Source: Trichopria drosophilae | Taxonomy: Eukaryota; Arthropoda; Insecta; Hymenoptera; Diapriidae | DNA length: 64,000 bases | NCBI GenBank assembly: GCA_030407085.1 | Contig: CM059583.1 | Span: 22,728,001 to 22,792,000 of the forward strand | Reading direction: 5' to 3' | Part shown: in pieces, positions 27,953 through 37,616 of the stretch | Layout: every line of letters starts with the position of its first letter | How positions within the stretch are numbered: the first letter of the stretch is position 1 | The notes under the pieces: generated by a model | What the model was told of the DNA's origin: nothing | What the model saw: the letters and a program-made list of their open reading frames with translations, nothing else | Databases searched by the model: none | Program-made: the position numbers and the translations under genes

Positions 27953-28284
27953 ATCCCAATCGCGATGATCGTGAGAGACAAAAAGGTGCTCATCATCGTC
28001 TTAAGCGTGCGATTCACACGCTCGACTGGGTTTGCTTGTGCGTGGTAGGGGGGGACGGGGTTATGTGAGATACCTAATTGTTTTAGGTGCGAAGCGATGT
28101 ACGACTTGACGTACTGCTTGGCATTGTCGTCTTGGAATATGCCTGGCCAATAGAAATCTTGGATAAGACGATGATACGTCTTATCCACTCCTAAATGTCC
28201 GGCTTGGGGGCAATTATGTGCGTCACTGAGCGCACGAAAACGTGGTTCGGGGGGGGAGGACAAGTTTCCAGGCGTCAAGGTCAC
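27922..28284 (-). pseudogene. gypsy A integrase fragment with internal deletion
   Basis: This fragment begins with the HHCC zinc-binding part (AGHLGVDKTYHRLIQDFYWP). It then passes directly from YWPGIF to QDDNAKQYVKSYIASHLKQ. It therefore lacks the CxxC half of the zinc domain and the first catalytic aspartate region. The D-N block and the E-containing motif (NPVERVNRTLK) are present. It overlaps the RT/RNase H frame by 62 bp, with the frame change near a G8 run (GTTCGGGGGGGGAGG, about 28245-28260). With an internal deletion and frameshifts on both sides, it cannot encode an active integrase. Confidence 0.85.
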
Positions 28285-30090
28285 GGACGGCAGATTCTAT
28301 GACGGGGTGAGGCCTGTGATAGTATAGGCGATCGTCTTCGATCCGCCAATCGGGATACTTCGCGGGGAATTCCCGTACATTTGTCATTTTCCGAAGATAC
28401 CAGGTATCTTCGGAATTTCCGATTGCACAGAGCGCCTCGTCGCAACTCTCGTACATTCGGGAGAGAGCATCGGGGACCACGTTGAGGGCGCCCTTACGAT
28501 GTTGTATGGTCATATCGTAGGTCTGCATCGCGAGTGACCATCTGGCTAATCGACCATTGGGGTCGCGCAAATTACGAAGCCATTGCAGACTGCTATGATC
28601 GGTGATGACCGTAAACGCCGCACCCTCAACGTAGGGCCGATACTTTCTCACTGCCCAGAGGACGGCGAGACACTCCTTCTCGGTCACCGTATACTTCCGC
28701 TCGGCTTTGGTGAGCACCCGACTTGCGAAGCTAATCGGATGTTCACCGCCGTCGAGTTCTTGAGTAAGCACGGCGCCGATCGCGAAGTCACTCGCATCCG
28801 TCTGGATCTTAAACGGACGATTAAAATCGGGGCGGGCTAAAACGGGGGTACGGGTCAGCGAGTTTCTCAGTGACTCAAAGGCCTCTTGTTGGTCATCTGT
28901 CCAGGACCACGGAGTTCCTTTCGTCAAGAGTTTAGTGAGGGGGACGCGATCTCGAGAAAAGTCCGGGAGGAAGCGAGAATACCACCCCACCATTCCCAAA
29001 AAGCGTCGTAGCTGTTTCAGATTGGCGGGGGGTGGAAATTTCAGGATGGGAGCGATCTTCTCGGGATCGGTATTCAAACCGTTTTGGTTAAGTACGAACC
29101 CGAGGTACTTAACCTCACTTCGGAAGAACTCGCTCTTTTCCGGATTTAATTCCAACCCGGCTTTCTTGAGACTTGATAACACGAGCTCCAAATACCGGAA
29201 GTGGTCCTCCTCATTATCTGTGGCGATAATAATATCGTCTAAATAGGCGAACACGTGAGGTTCCCACGCCGGATCAATGAGTCGGTCCACTAACCTCTGA
29301 AAGGTGGCAGGGGCATTGGTGAGTCCGAAGGGCATACGGCGGAATTGAAATAGACCGCGGCCCGGGACTGCAAACGCGGTAATGGGCCGGCTATCAGGGG
29401 CTACCGGCACCTGAAAATAGGCTTGACTGAGGTCGAGGGTCGTTATGTAACGAGCCCGACTCAGACTAGCCAGTATCCGGTCCATGGAGGGGAGGGGGTA
29501 CGCGTCTTTACGTGTGATTTTATTCACGTCACGGAAGTCAACGCAGAAACGGAAAGTGCCGTTCGACTTCCGGACAATCACGGGGTTGCTCATCCATGGG
29601 CTCTCGGTTCGCTCAATGACACCGTCGCGAAGCATTTCGTCGACAGCATCCTGTGCGACCTTGAGCATGGTGGGCGACAGCATACGGGATTTTTGGCGTA
29701 TTGGGGGATGACCTTGCACATCAATGTGATGCTGGGTCAAACGGGTCATGCCGAGGGTTGGCGGAGCTCCCGAGGGGTAGAAACGCGCGAGAATTCGTCG
29801 TAAACGGGGCATGGCGTCACGGGAGGGGGCGGCTAGACCAGCACAGTCGAACGCAGTCTGTGCTTCGACCGAGACGAAATTCTCGTCTAATTCCCGGTAG
29901 GCTCCGTTACGGCTGCTCCAGGTTCCGTTGGCCGTATCCAACTTTATCCCGAATGCATGTAAAAAGTCCATTCCGAGGACACAGGGGTAGTTGATCGGTC
30001 CCACTCGAAATTCGCAAATGTGCGTTTGCTCTGCGAGAGTTAGGGACAGCTTTACTACACCGGCGAGGGGGACGAGGGCTCCATTCGCGA
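28223..30090 (-). pseudogene. gypsy A protease end, reverse transcriptase and RNase H
   Basis: This is one long minus-strand frame; the open frame extends to 30142, but residues 1-17 come from foreign sequence. Real homology starts at about residue 19 with the C-terminal half of a retropepsin (ending VLGMDFLHAFGI, residues 55-66). Reverse transcriptase follows at about 165-330, with TTLDLSQAYFQ (234-244), MPFGLTNAPATFQ (270-282) and the active-site YLDD (300-303). The thumb/connection contains LGFVLNQNGL and RRFLGMVGWYSRF. RNase H follows with QTDASDFAIG (447-456), E490 and TDHSS (514-518). The RT and RH residues look intact. The protease catalytic half is missing here and found inverted at 31228-31566; integrase is broken downstream. 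I call it a pseudogene because the polyprotein is interrupted at both ends. Confidence 0.93.
30014..30090 (-). repeat. 77-bp inverted duplication of gypsy A protease, left copy
   Basis: This segment encodes the NGALVPLAGVVKLSL...AEQTHIC stretch on the minus strand. It recurs in the opposite orientation at 31487-31563, also 77 bp, with two or so substitutions, including one that changes T to S. To its right the sequence leaves gypsy homology at about 30091, just before the foreign ORF. Confidence 0.9.
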
Positions 30091-30091
30091 A

Positions 30092-31084
30092 CCCCAGGGA
30101 CCACCTACACAGCCACACTGCAAGGACGATAAATATATGCATGCACCTTCAAACAGGGCCCAGGAACCCATGCAGGCGGATCAACCAGGGACATCTGACA
30201 GCCCAGCCAGACAGCGTAAACCACCCACCAGGCCGAGGAAGAGGGCGAAAGAGGAGGAAGACCTGGAAGCATTATCATCAAGTGAAGACAGCAGCGACAG
30301 TGATGATGGGGATTCTGCGACAAATGCAGAGGACATCCCAGAAGGGTTCTATACGGTCTCTCAGGACGCCTTGGCTTACGTGAAGAACCCCTGTCAGATG
30401 CCCTCTAAAGGAGTACAAGAGGAGCTACATATGTGGGCCGACGATGTTTGGAACCACCTCGTGAGTCCTCCCGAAGAGCTGATGGCTCAACACTACCTAT
30501 ATTGTGCCCCCAAAAACGTTGTGAACTCCATATTGATTGCCCAGTACCAGGAGGCTGCTAATAACCTATCCATGGCCAAATTTTTCCACCGGTTAGATAC
30601 TAAAGGGCCTGGGAAAACAGCATCGTCCAGCAGGCTGGTACTACCGTACCCCGATCAACGGGCGGTAAAAGAACTAGGGATGATGACCGCGACATTGAAC
30701 CAAGCAACGATTGCCATCACCCAGGTCCAGCGGCAGCTCAACGATGCGTTTACATTATTATCTCGAGACATTAACAGGCAGGCAGCACAGAGCCGAGGTT
30801 TCATTACTGACAGTGTACAATCATTAAGGTCAGCAGCATTATCCGGGATCAAAGAGATGGAGAACATCGCGAAAACAGTAAAGGGGGCCACGGCACCCGT
30901 GTCATACGGCCAGACATCACCTGCGGTTCACACCCAACCCATCCCTTCTACATCAGCAGGGCCTCCATCAAGCAGGCCCACATCCACTCCCACTGGTAGT
31001 TTCCGGGGAGAGAGTAAACGGGCTCCCTACAAATCTTTGTAACCGCAATCCGTTAAGCAAAGAAATAAAGAAAAAAAAAAAAAA
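30092..31084 (+). mobile_element. cDNA-like insert with poly(A) tail, possibly viral
   Basis: The insert lies between the two opposed gypsy halves. It begins at about 30092 with a 45-bp leader, contains one uninterrupted ORF, and ends in AATAAAGAAA followed by an A run (31071-31084). No intron is visible. The AATAAAG sits directly against the A run. That is closer than the usual 10-30 nt between a host polyadenylation signal and the tail, and resembles gene-end signals of negative-strand RNA viruses. It is therefore a captured RNA copy; a viral origin is an inference. Confidence 0.65.
30137..31042 (+). CDS. 301-aa acidic/coiled-coil protein, candidate viral phosphoprotein-like EVE
   Basis: This intact 301-codon plus-strand ORF belongs to no family I can assign with confidence. 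Residues 1-35 are P/R/K-rich. Residues 36-65 are strongly acidic and serine-rich (LSSSEDSSDSDDGDS), as in phosphorylated cofactors. Residues about 180-255 are predicted mainly helical and coiled-coil-like (MTATLNQATIAITQVQRQLN). The last 45 residues are P/S/T-rich and disordered. There is no zinc knuckle, so it does not look like gypsy gag. The order acidic N-terminus, central oligomerising helix, disordered tail, together with a poly(A) tail at 31071, resembles mononegavirus phosphoproteins, but this is architecture, not sequence recognition. Other possibilities are a processed host retrogene or an atypical retroelement protein. An open frame beside decayed pol suggests recent capture or selection. 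Confidence 0.45.
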   Translation: MHAPSNRAQEPMQADQPGTSDSPARQRKPPTRPRKRAKEEEDLEALSSSEDSSDSDDGDSATNAEDIPEGFYTVSQDALAYVKNPCQMPSKGVQEELHMWADDVWNHLVSPPEELMAQHYLYCAPKNVVNSILIAQYQEAANNLSMAKFFHRLDTKGPGKTASSSRLVLPYPDQRAVKELGMMTATLNQATIAITQVQRQLNDAFTLLSRDINRQAAQSRGFITDSVQSLRSAALSGIKEMENIAKTVKGATAPVSYGQTSPAVHTQPIPSTSAGPPSSRPTSTPTGSFRGESKRAPYKSL

Positions 31085-31227
31085 GCGGTCGGGAAACTGG
31101 TAGAGGGGGGAACAGAGTCCCCAGGTTCCCCCTAGCTAATCCATCGAGACTCTCCGCCTTCCGTAATCTACAAGATGGGCGATCTAGCACGTGTAGATCC
31201 CCCACTATATCGAGCCGACTCGCGTCG

Positions 31228-31566
31228 TTGTGTCCTCCCTCCCCCTCGCGTCGACACGCATCGTCGCGTTTCCGTGCTGCGTTTGTCGAGACATACGCGC
31301 CGGTGGAAGAAGCCGAAGCGGATCTCTCCTTAATGGAAGTCGATCCACGGCCATTTATTCGGCTCGGTATCAATGGAAAATCCATTCGAGCCCTTATCGA
31401 CACGGGAGCCTCGAGGTCATACCTCGGTCTCTCGTGTGAAAAATTAGTAGCCCCATTCATGCGCGACGCCGACGAACAGGTACGGGTCGCGAATGGAGCC
31501 CTCGTCCCCCTCGCCGGTGTAGTAAAGCTGTCCCTATCTCTCGCAGAGCAAACGCACATTTGCTAA
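31228..31566 (+). pseudogene. gypsy A protease N-terminal fragment, inverted
   Basis: This plus-strand frame carries the catalytic half of a retroviral-type aspartyl protease: a PRPFIRLGINGKSIRALIDTGAS block with D-T-G at residues 58-60, followed by SYLGLSCEKL. It then runs into ANGALVPLAGVVKLSLSLAEQTHIC and stops, exactly where the inverted 77-bp copy ends. The missing half (VLGMDFL) is on the minus strand at about 29900-29980. The fragment is separated from the rest of pol by the insert at 30092-31084 and cannot make an active enzyme alone. The upstream 31085-31227 may be gag-pol leader, but I recognise no domain there. Confidence 0.85.
31487..31563 (+). repeat. 77-bp inverted duplication of gypsy A protease, right copy
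   Basis: This is the partner of 30014-30090. It ends at CACATTTGC, after which the sequence (TAAAAAGTAAAACTTAGGCG) matches the inverted flank copy rather than pol. This marks a breakpoint at about 31563. Confidence 0.9.
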
Positions 31567-31712
31567 AAAGTAAAACTTAGGCGGGAGAGAGTCCGAGACT
31601 GTGGGTTTCTTAGATTGATATCACGCGACACATGGTGCAGAACCAGCTCCGAAATCTTAGTGCAGTGGCGAAGGAATACCTACAGTTTCATCCTTTCACA
31701 GTTCTCTCCATG
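31564..31712. repeat. inverted repeat flanking element A, right copy
   Basis: This is the reverse complement of 26620-26805, from TAAAAAGTAAAACTTAGGCG to CACAGTTCTCTCCATG. It carries an extra segment of about 20 bp (GCAGTGGCGAAGGAATACC) missing from the left copy, so the two are separate copies rather than a fresh duplication. Confidence 0.75.
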
Positions 31713-32520
31713 TAATGTAAAGATATGAGGCAATACAATTACCGTAAATTCAATATAAACTGTTGCCGTATATATAAATAACGATACTGCCCGATATTAG
31801 GAATTAGATGGAAGGTTTATATATTTGAATCATTCCAAAAAAATCAATTACAAGCTTATATTAACTACAATAACTTTTTTCGAAAAAATATACGACTTGT
31901 CATTTTTGTATATCATTTTGGAAATTACAATAAAATATATTATATTTATTTTTTTTTAATATTACAGAGAATTCGATTCTTACAAATGTCATTCTGCAAA
32001 AACACATTGTTTGAGGTTTTTAAAATTAATTTTGACAATTCATTTTTGTAAATTAAATAACTAATAGTAAACAATTAAAAAATTCATTTTATTACAAATG
32101 TTGAGTAATTGAATAAAAAAAACAAAAAAAATATCTCCGACATCGAAATCGATCTAAAAAAATATCGCACTGCGCTTAGTTTCATGCGCTTGTACCACTC
32201 GATTACGACGAGTATAGACAATTTTAATTTTCGAAGTATCTGATAGTTCAACCCCCCCGTCATTTGTTTAATACTTTCGCGCGCCCGACCACGTATATTT
32301 TCCTCTCGCTCCGCTCCCCTCCCGAGGGCCCGTAAGCGCAGACCGCAGACAATTGCGCATTAAAGACGGCTCCGTTCTGACGGCACTGCAATAATACTAC
32401 AAGGTAAATACTTCGAGTGAATTATTTCGATTTTTCCAGGATGACAAATTGCAAAAGGTTATCAATTTACAAGTACATAAAAGGTAAAAGTGCCGAGATC
32501 GTCCTTCGGCTCCTGTTGGA
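31713..32520. other. AT-rich stretch without a gene
   Basis: The first 430 bp is very AT-rich with homopolymer runs. 32230-32400 is GC-rich (CTCTCGCTCCGCTCCCCTCC) and could be a CpG-containing remnant of a transposon or promoter. No convincing ORF, RNA gene or repeat partner is visible in the window. Confidence 0.5.
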
Positions 32521-32593
32521 CCAGTGTTACCAGATTTAGAAGGCATCTTGTACACGCGCAGTGCGACTTCGCGTTGGTTGGCCGGCCGAGTCC
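32521..32593. repeat. outer inverted repeat of foldback cluster, left arm
   Basis: A 73-bp segment from CCAGTGTTACCAGATTTAGA to GGCCGGCCGAGTCC matches the reverse complement of 34183-34255 with several substitutions. It encloses the inner foldback elements. Confidence 0.8.
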
Positions 32594-32845
32594 CCGCGGG
32601 GCCGCTGGATTTCAATCGGCACGCCGGCGGATGAGTCCCACACGGAAAAAAATAGTACGTCGCTCCAGCCAGATTGCCCAGCTAAAACAGCTTCCCACTG
32701 CCAGCAGGTCGATGTAAGTCGCGAGTGAAGACGTGAAATGACAATTAAAATTCGAAATCCTTAAAACTTTTTTTTCTATAAATAGGTATACTTTTCTTAT
32801 GTCTTTAAGAATATTTCTACATAATTTCTAGACGATGTGGTTATT

Positions 32846-33356
32846 ACTTCGACCCAGACTAAGTCTGGACGAAGTATTGAATTTGGTCACTTCGGTCATA
32901 AAAATTACCCTATAGTTTTTCATCAAATGTCGATGTTTCAGAATCTAAGGAACCGAAATCAACAATAAAAAAATTTGTGTCCGTGATCTTGTACGTATCA
33001 ACGATAATGCCATAAAAACTGGTTTAAAATGCTTATGACTATTGTCTGAAAAAGTATTGAATTTGGTCACCTCGGCAAAAAAATTACCCTATAGTTTTCC
33101 ATAAAATTTCGACGTTTCGACCCCCTACTCCCAGGGGTAGTCTTCGCCAGCCCCTCGGGCGCGGTGATCACCTTTGGGCGCATAAGTTCTTTTACGCCCT
33201 TGATACGAAAATAACTATTTCGATATAATATCTGAAAGATGTCTTATAGTATCTAAAAGATATCCGTCAGAGATCTTTTCGACACTCTCAAGATATCTTT
33301 GACGAATTATATGTATATATATTGTATATATAAGATCATAATGATACAGACAGTAA
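32846..33356. repeat. insert in foldback arm with 180-bp tandem duplication
   Basis: The insert interrupts the left arm of the foldback. It holds a 180-bp direct repeat: AAGTATTGAATTTGGTCACT at about 32871 and a matching copy at about 33051, each followed by AAAAATTACCCTATAGTTTT. No coding sequence is seen. Confidence 0.7.
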
Positions 33357-33619
33357 TTAGATACGACAAAAATGCATTCAACCTTTTTTGTAGAGCACAA
33401 AATTTCCTACAAAAAAGTCAGTGAGAGCCATAGTCTAATGTTAATATGTACGGTATAAAAAACATCGGAAGTTATTGAATAAATCATTGAAATTTTAGAA
33501 CAGAGAGTTATCTTATTCGTGACGTATCTATTAACATTAGACTATGGCTCTCACTGACTTTTTTGTAGGAAATTTTGTGCTCTACAAAAAAGGTTCAGTG
33601 CATTTTTGTCGTATCTAAC
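33357..33619. repeat. 88-bp inverted arms with 87-bp loop
   Basis: 33357-33444 and 33532-33619 are near-perfect inverted copies (TTAGATACGACAAAAATGCA ... CCATAGTCTAATGTTA). The 87-bp spacer is unrelated. A single strand would form a strong hairpin. Diverged relatives occur at 26803 and 34785. Confidence 0.92.
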
Positions 33620-34182
33620 ACGGTAATCAATACGGAAGCCTTACAATGAAAAAAGTAGCGATTTTTTCACTATTAACGACTTTAAAAAATCATATAAAAA
33701 TAATATAAATAACCACATCGTCTAGAAATTATGTAGAAATATTCTTAAAGACATAAGAAAAGTATACCTATTTATAGAAAAAAAAATTTTAAGGATTTCG
33801 AATTTTAATTGTCATTTTACGTCTTCACTCGCGACTTACATCGACCTGCTGGGCAGTGGGAAGCTGTTTTAGCTGGGCAATCTGGCTGGAGCGACGTACT
33901 ATTTTTTTCCGTGCATTGTAAATTAATCGATTTTGACATGAAAATACATGCAGAAAATTCGTATTTTTGTCTAAGTCGGCGTAAGATATGTTCTTTTTTT
34001 TCAACCATTATAGTATGAAAATTCCCGTTTATTCCTTAAAATTGTACGAGATACATATTTGTAAGTAATAAAAATGGTAAATTATAGTGTCATATTTATA
34101 AATAATTAATCCTCTTGTAATATTTAATTCTTATCAATAAAAATAATGCTATTAAATAAATTATATCGAAAAAACAGCACTC

Positions 34183-34255
34183 GGACTCGGCCGGCCAACC
34201 AGCGCGAAGTCGTACTGCGTGTGTGCGAGATGCCTTCTAATTCTGGTAACACTGG
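34183..34255. repeat. outer inverted repeat of foldback cluster, right arm
   Basis: This is the partner of 32521-32593, starting GGACTCGGCCGGCCAACC and ending GGTAACACTGG. The following 34256-34450 is moderately GC-rich and has no visible gene. Confidence 0.8.
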
Positions 34256-34480
34256 GTTGGAGTTTCCCCGCCGATTCCCACACTTCAAGGAACGCGGGCG
34301 CTACTTCGTATGCGGTTCGGCGACGCGCTCCTAGCGTTTACGGCCGAAACTTAATCGCTGGGTTTCCCCGGGGATTCAAAAGTCACCGCTGGCTGTGGGC
34401 CGAGTCTCCTGAGATCGGAGAGTTCGCATTGTATGCATATATACACACGGAGAGAACTGTGCAAGAATGAAACTTTTATA

Positions 34481-34840
34481 CACGGAAAAAAATAGAACGT
34501 CGCTCCAGCCCGATTGTCCAGCTAAAACAGCTACCCACTGCCCAGCAAATCGCGATAGAATCGCGAGTGAAGACGTAAAATGTCAATTAAAATTCGAAAT
34601 CCTCAAATTTCTTTTTTCTATAAATAGGAATACTTTTCCTTATCTTATGTCATTAAGAATATTTCTACATAATTGCTAGACGATGTGGTTATTTATATTA
34701 TTTTTATATGATTTTTTAAAGTCGTTAATAGTGAAAAAAATCAGTACTTTTTTCATTTTAAGGCTTCCGTATTGATTACCGTGTTAGATACGACAAAAAT
34801 GCACTCAACCTTTTTTGAAGAGCACAAAATTTCCTACAAA
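34481..34840 (+). mobile_element. second, solo copy of the foldback arm unit
   Basis: Starting CACGGAAAAAAATAGAACGT, this 360-bp copy matches the right arm 33532-33913 in reverse. It includes the internal part (TATTATTTTTATATGATTTT) that in the left arm was replaced by the 511-bp insert. It ends at ...AAAATTTCCTACAAA. Confidence 0.85.
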
Positions 34841-36030
34841 TTTCTAATAATGATTTTTTTTTGTAAATCTTTTTCAGATTACCGGGACTCGTTTCTTAAC
34901 CTTTAAGTTGTTAGTATACAAATTTAATATAAGAATAAATGTGCAAGCCGTGCAATTGTGCTTATTGTTGGTTTTTTGCTAGCTTATAGTAATTTTACTA
35001 GAGAGGAGTATTTTCCAATGTAGGTTTACAATTCACGAACTGCTTGTTCTTTAACCACAAAGCACGTGAAATTCTACATGTACATGTTGTATCTTTACGG
35101 TGTAAAACGTGAATCGGGTCTTAATTTCCTTAAAATAAGTTGAAATATTTTTTTTTTGCAATGTACCATTTCATATGGAAGGATACGTTTGAATTCCGCG
35201 ACCTATTTTGTATTTCATACTTTTTTTTTCATTCTGTTAATTACTTGTACATATTATTTTCCAGGTTGTGGTGGAAATAACCGATTAAGTGATAGGTTGG
35301 ACCGCAATTAAACATAATCTAAAATTAGTTTCTTACGATTCGGATAATAAAACTAGTTTGAGTTTTCAAGTGAACGAAACTTGTTCCTTTTAATTATAAT
35401 ACATTCATACATAAATGCGAATCCCTCCATGGAGCTCCGTGGATTGGCATTGAAACCAACGAATATTACAATCTTTATGTTTTAATGCCGTTCAGAAATC
35501 GAAAGTGATTACAGGTTGATGAGAGTGAGACAGACTTCTTTGAATGCATTACAAGTGTTGATTAGATATCAGTCCATCCTTCGTATACGCTCGATGAGCT
35601 CGTGGCTTCTATGTATGTCTATATTCGATGGTAAAACTAGTCACGATGGCGGATTTCATGTCGAATTAAATTGCAATAATCCGAAGTAAGATAATCGGAG
35701 TGTATTCCATTAGGTTTCCCAACAGTAACCGAAACTTTGGGTAGGTTGGCACTACTGACACTTACTGCTGGAGCTCGGTTCCAAGTCAGCTGTTCTCGCA
35801 TAACGTGACTAATGACATGTGATTGTAGTGTTGGATTTAGAAATGCATTATGGAATAAATAAAAAAATAATAATATGTTACTCCCCCAACTTTAATCTCC
35901 CGAAAATATTTGCTTTAAGTGTTGAATGAGATTCGGTTCGTTAAGATTTTTTCAGTTACTGCCAATAACCGGTAGACGAAGTGAAATTATTTATTTATTC
36001 AGATTTAAGCTCTAGGATAAACCCAAAGGG
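34841..36030. other. AT-rich stretch without a gene
   Basis: No reading frame, repeat partner or RNA gene in this 1.2 kb can be supported. Short T and A runs and scattered AATAAA-like hexamers are the only features. Confidence 0.5.
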
Positions 36031-36038
36031 CAATTATA

Positions 36039-36298
36039 TATGTATCCCTAAGGGAAGACATCTGCACTTCGATCTAGTCCCCTGCTTCCTCGGAAAAAAT
36101 TCTGGAGCGGTTCGAACATACGCAAAAATCGATCAACGTTGTACGTATATGGGGCAGAATTCAAGACCCCATATCTCGGGCTATGGCAATTTCGCCCAAC
36201 TTCTTTTTTCATGAGCTATTTATGTATCCCTAAGGAAGAGATCTGCACTTCGATCTAGTCCCCTGCATCCTCGGAAAAAATTCTGGCAACACATGCTA
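36039..36298 (+). repeat. local direct duplication, period about 192 bp
   Basis: ATGTATCCCTAAGGGAAGAC with the following 45 bp (CTTCGATCTAGTCCCCTGC...CTCGGAAAAAATTCTGG) at 36039-36105 is repeated with small changes at about 36231-36296. No coding role is evident. Confidence 0.8.
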
Positions 36299-36608
36299 TA
36301 GCAGTAAAAATGTTAGAGGTAACGCAGGGAGATGGTAGTTGTACATTTAAAAGCACTCATTCCGGATAAATATTTACCCATGTCATAATATCCCAGAAGA
36401 ATCCTATTGAAACTGCATAGTCAGGTTCGTTAGGGCAGTTAAATAATTTTCGCATATGTATCTTTTTTTTTCATTTTATTTAATTTTTGATATCATATAA
36501 TTTAAACAAAAATGATCGGTCACGTATGGATCTTCCCGAAAACATAGTAAAGTTATTTTTATTATATAATTTATTACATAAATGTAATTGTTACTAAACT
36601 TAACTTAC

Positions 36609-37010
36609 CTGGCGATACGTAAGGCGGTTGAAACCTCTTTTTATTTATAATTGCTGCAAATAAACACGATTATTAGAATTCGTTTAATGATAATTTATAT
36701 GATGTTATATTTTTAACTTACAGTTTTCAGCGACTCTACTTGTCGCCTCATTTCGCGGTTTTCTTTTTGCAGCTTCCTGACATATGAAATCGAGTAGGAG
36801 CTGAAATAATAATACAGAATTAACAGTACATTTATGAAATAACATGAAAAATGTGAATATCCCATGAACTTACGTTACTTGTCCTTCTCGGCATGGACGC
36901 TGTTGGGGTTGCTGCGGTACGGGTCCACTCCAGCTGCTACTATTTGTAGGATCCTTTTAAGGATCTTTATCAGTTCTTTGATATCCTCTGAGGTGGTGTC
37001 TCCCATATCG
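36609..37010 (-). CDS. three-exon small gene model, coiled-coil protein of about 71 aa
   Basis: Exon A (36879-37010) follows an acceptor CAATTTCAG. An ATG at 37006 opens a frame beginning MGDTTSEDIKELIKILK, which ends at a possible donor (GACAA/GTAACG). Exon B (36722-36800) follows TTATTTCAG and continues in phase with a charged helix (VRKLQKENREMRRQVESLKT); it ends at the donor ACT/GTAAGT. Exon C (36609-36653) follows TTTATTTGCAG and, in the same phase, stops after two codons (TAA); it also has a donor CCAG/GTAAGT. The joined product is helical, coiled-coil-like and unrecognised. Three consensus-like introns make a true gene or captured gene fragment plausible. A stronger donor five bases beyond the first (AAC/GTAAGT) would change the frame. 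Confidence 0.45.
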
Positions 37011-37602
37011 CTGAAATTGAAGGAACTTACTAGGACAATGAATTGTATCAATATTTTAAGGGGAGGGTCCAAACACAAAATCAACCATATGAAGCAGTCG
37101 TTCAAAAATTAACGACAAATTATTTCTGTAGTAACTTTTGACAAGGAATTCAATGGTAATAAAACAAAAACTTTTTACACTCCTCTCTCTTAAATGGATG
37201 TGATACTGACTGATTGAAAAGAATATGAAATAAATCAAGTGTTACATGAACGTTGGTGTTTCTATATTTCATTTTGACAGGTTAGCTGAAAATTATATTT
37301 TAGGATAACCTGTCAAATTTAAGCCCAACTTCAAAATCGTAAACTTTTCCTTGCTTCAATATATTCCTGAGAGACATTTTCCCTATGCCGGATAAGTACG
37401 GGAGAACTGGACATAGGGAAACCCATGTTTGTGGTTTGCGGCAACTTTTGGTTATACCAAACTTGAACCGAACTGCCTACATTTTATTATATTATATGGT
37501 GTTAGTTTTTATCAAATGTATAATTATTTAATGAATTTGTCGATATCCGAATAAAGAATAGTTTAAAAGGCATTAAATAATGTCAATCAGGTAACGATTT
37601 TT
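37011..37602. other. AT-rich stretch with short palindromes
   Basis: No gene is seen. Two weak inverted pairs are visible: TGACAGGTTAGC with GGATAACCTGTCAA (37277-37318), and CCCTATGCCGGATAAG with CATAGGG (37381-37420). Confidence 0.45.
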
Positions 37603-37616
37603 TCATATTATACACA

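Larger units (their letters stand above)
26620..31712 (-). mobile_element. rearranged Ty3/gypsy element A locus
   Basis: This interval holds a degraded gypsy pol on the minus strand (27245-30090) and its protease start inverted on the plus strand (31228-31566). A foreign polyadenylated ORF (30137-31042) lies between them. Inverted related sequences bracket the whole. A 77-bp piece of pol is present twice in opposite orientation (30014-30090 and 31487-31563), which marks the inversion point. No LTR pair can be recognised. The arrangement suggests abnormal reverse transcription with template switching, or integration followed by inversion. Confidence 0.7.
32641..33913. mobile_element. foldback DNA element with long terminal inverted repeats
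   Basis: The left arm starts CACGGAAAAAAATAGTACGT (32641-32845). Its reverse complement ends the element (about 33709-33913, ...GACGTACTATTTTTTTCCGTG). The arms continue as a second inverted pair at 33357-33444 and 33532-33619. The left arm is interrupted by a roughly 511-bp insert (32846-33356) that is absent from the right arm. No transposase frame is present. This is a non-autonomous foldback/MITE. Confidence 0.85.

Noticed and set aside
28583..29803. Plus-strand ORFs opposite gypsy A pol
   Set aside because: They are antisense shadows of the RT/RNase H frame in GC-rich DNA.
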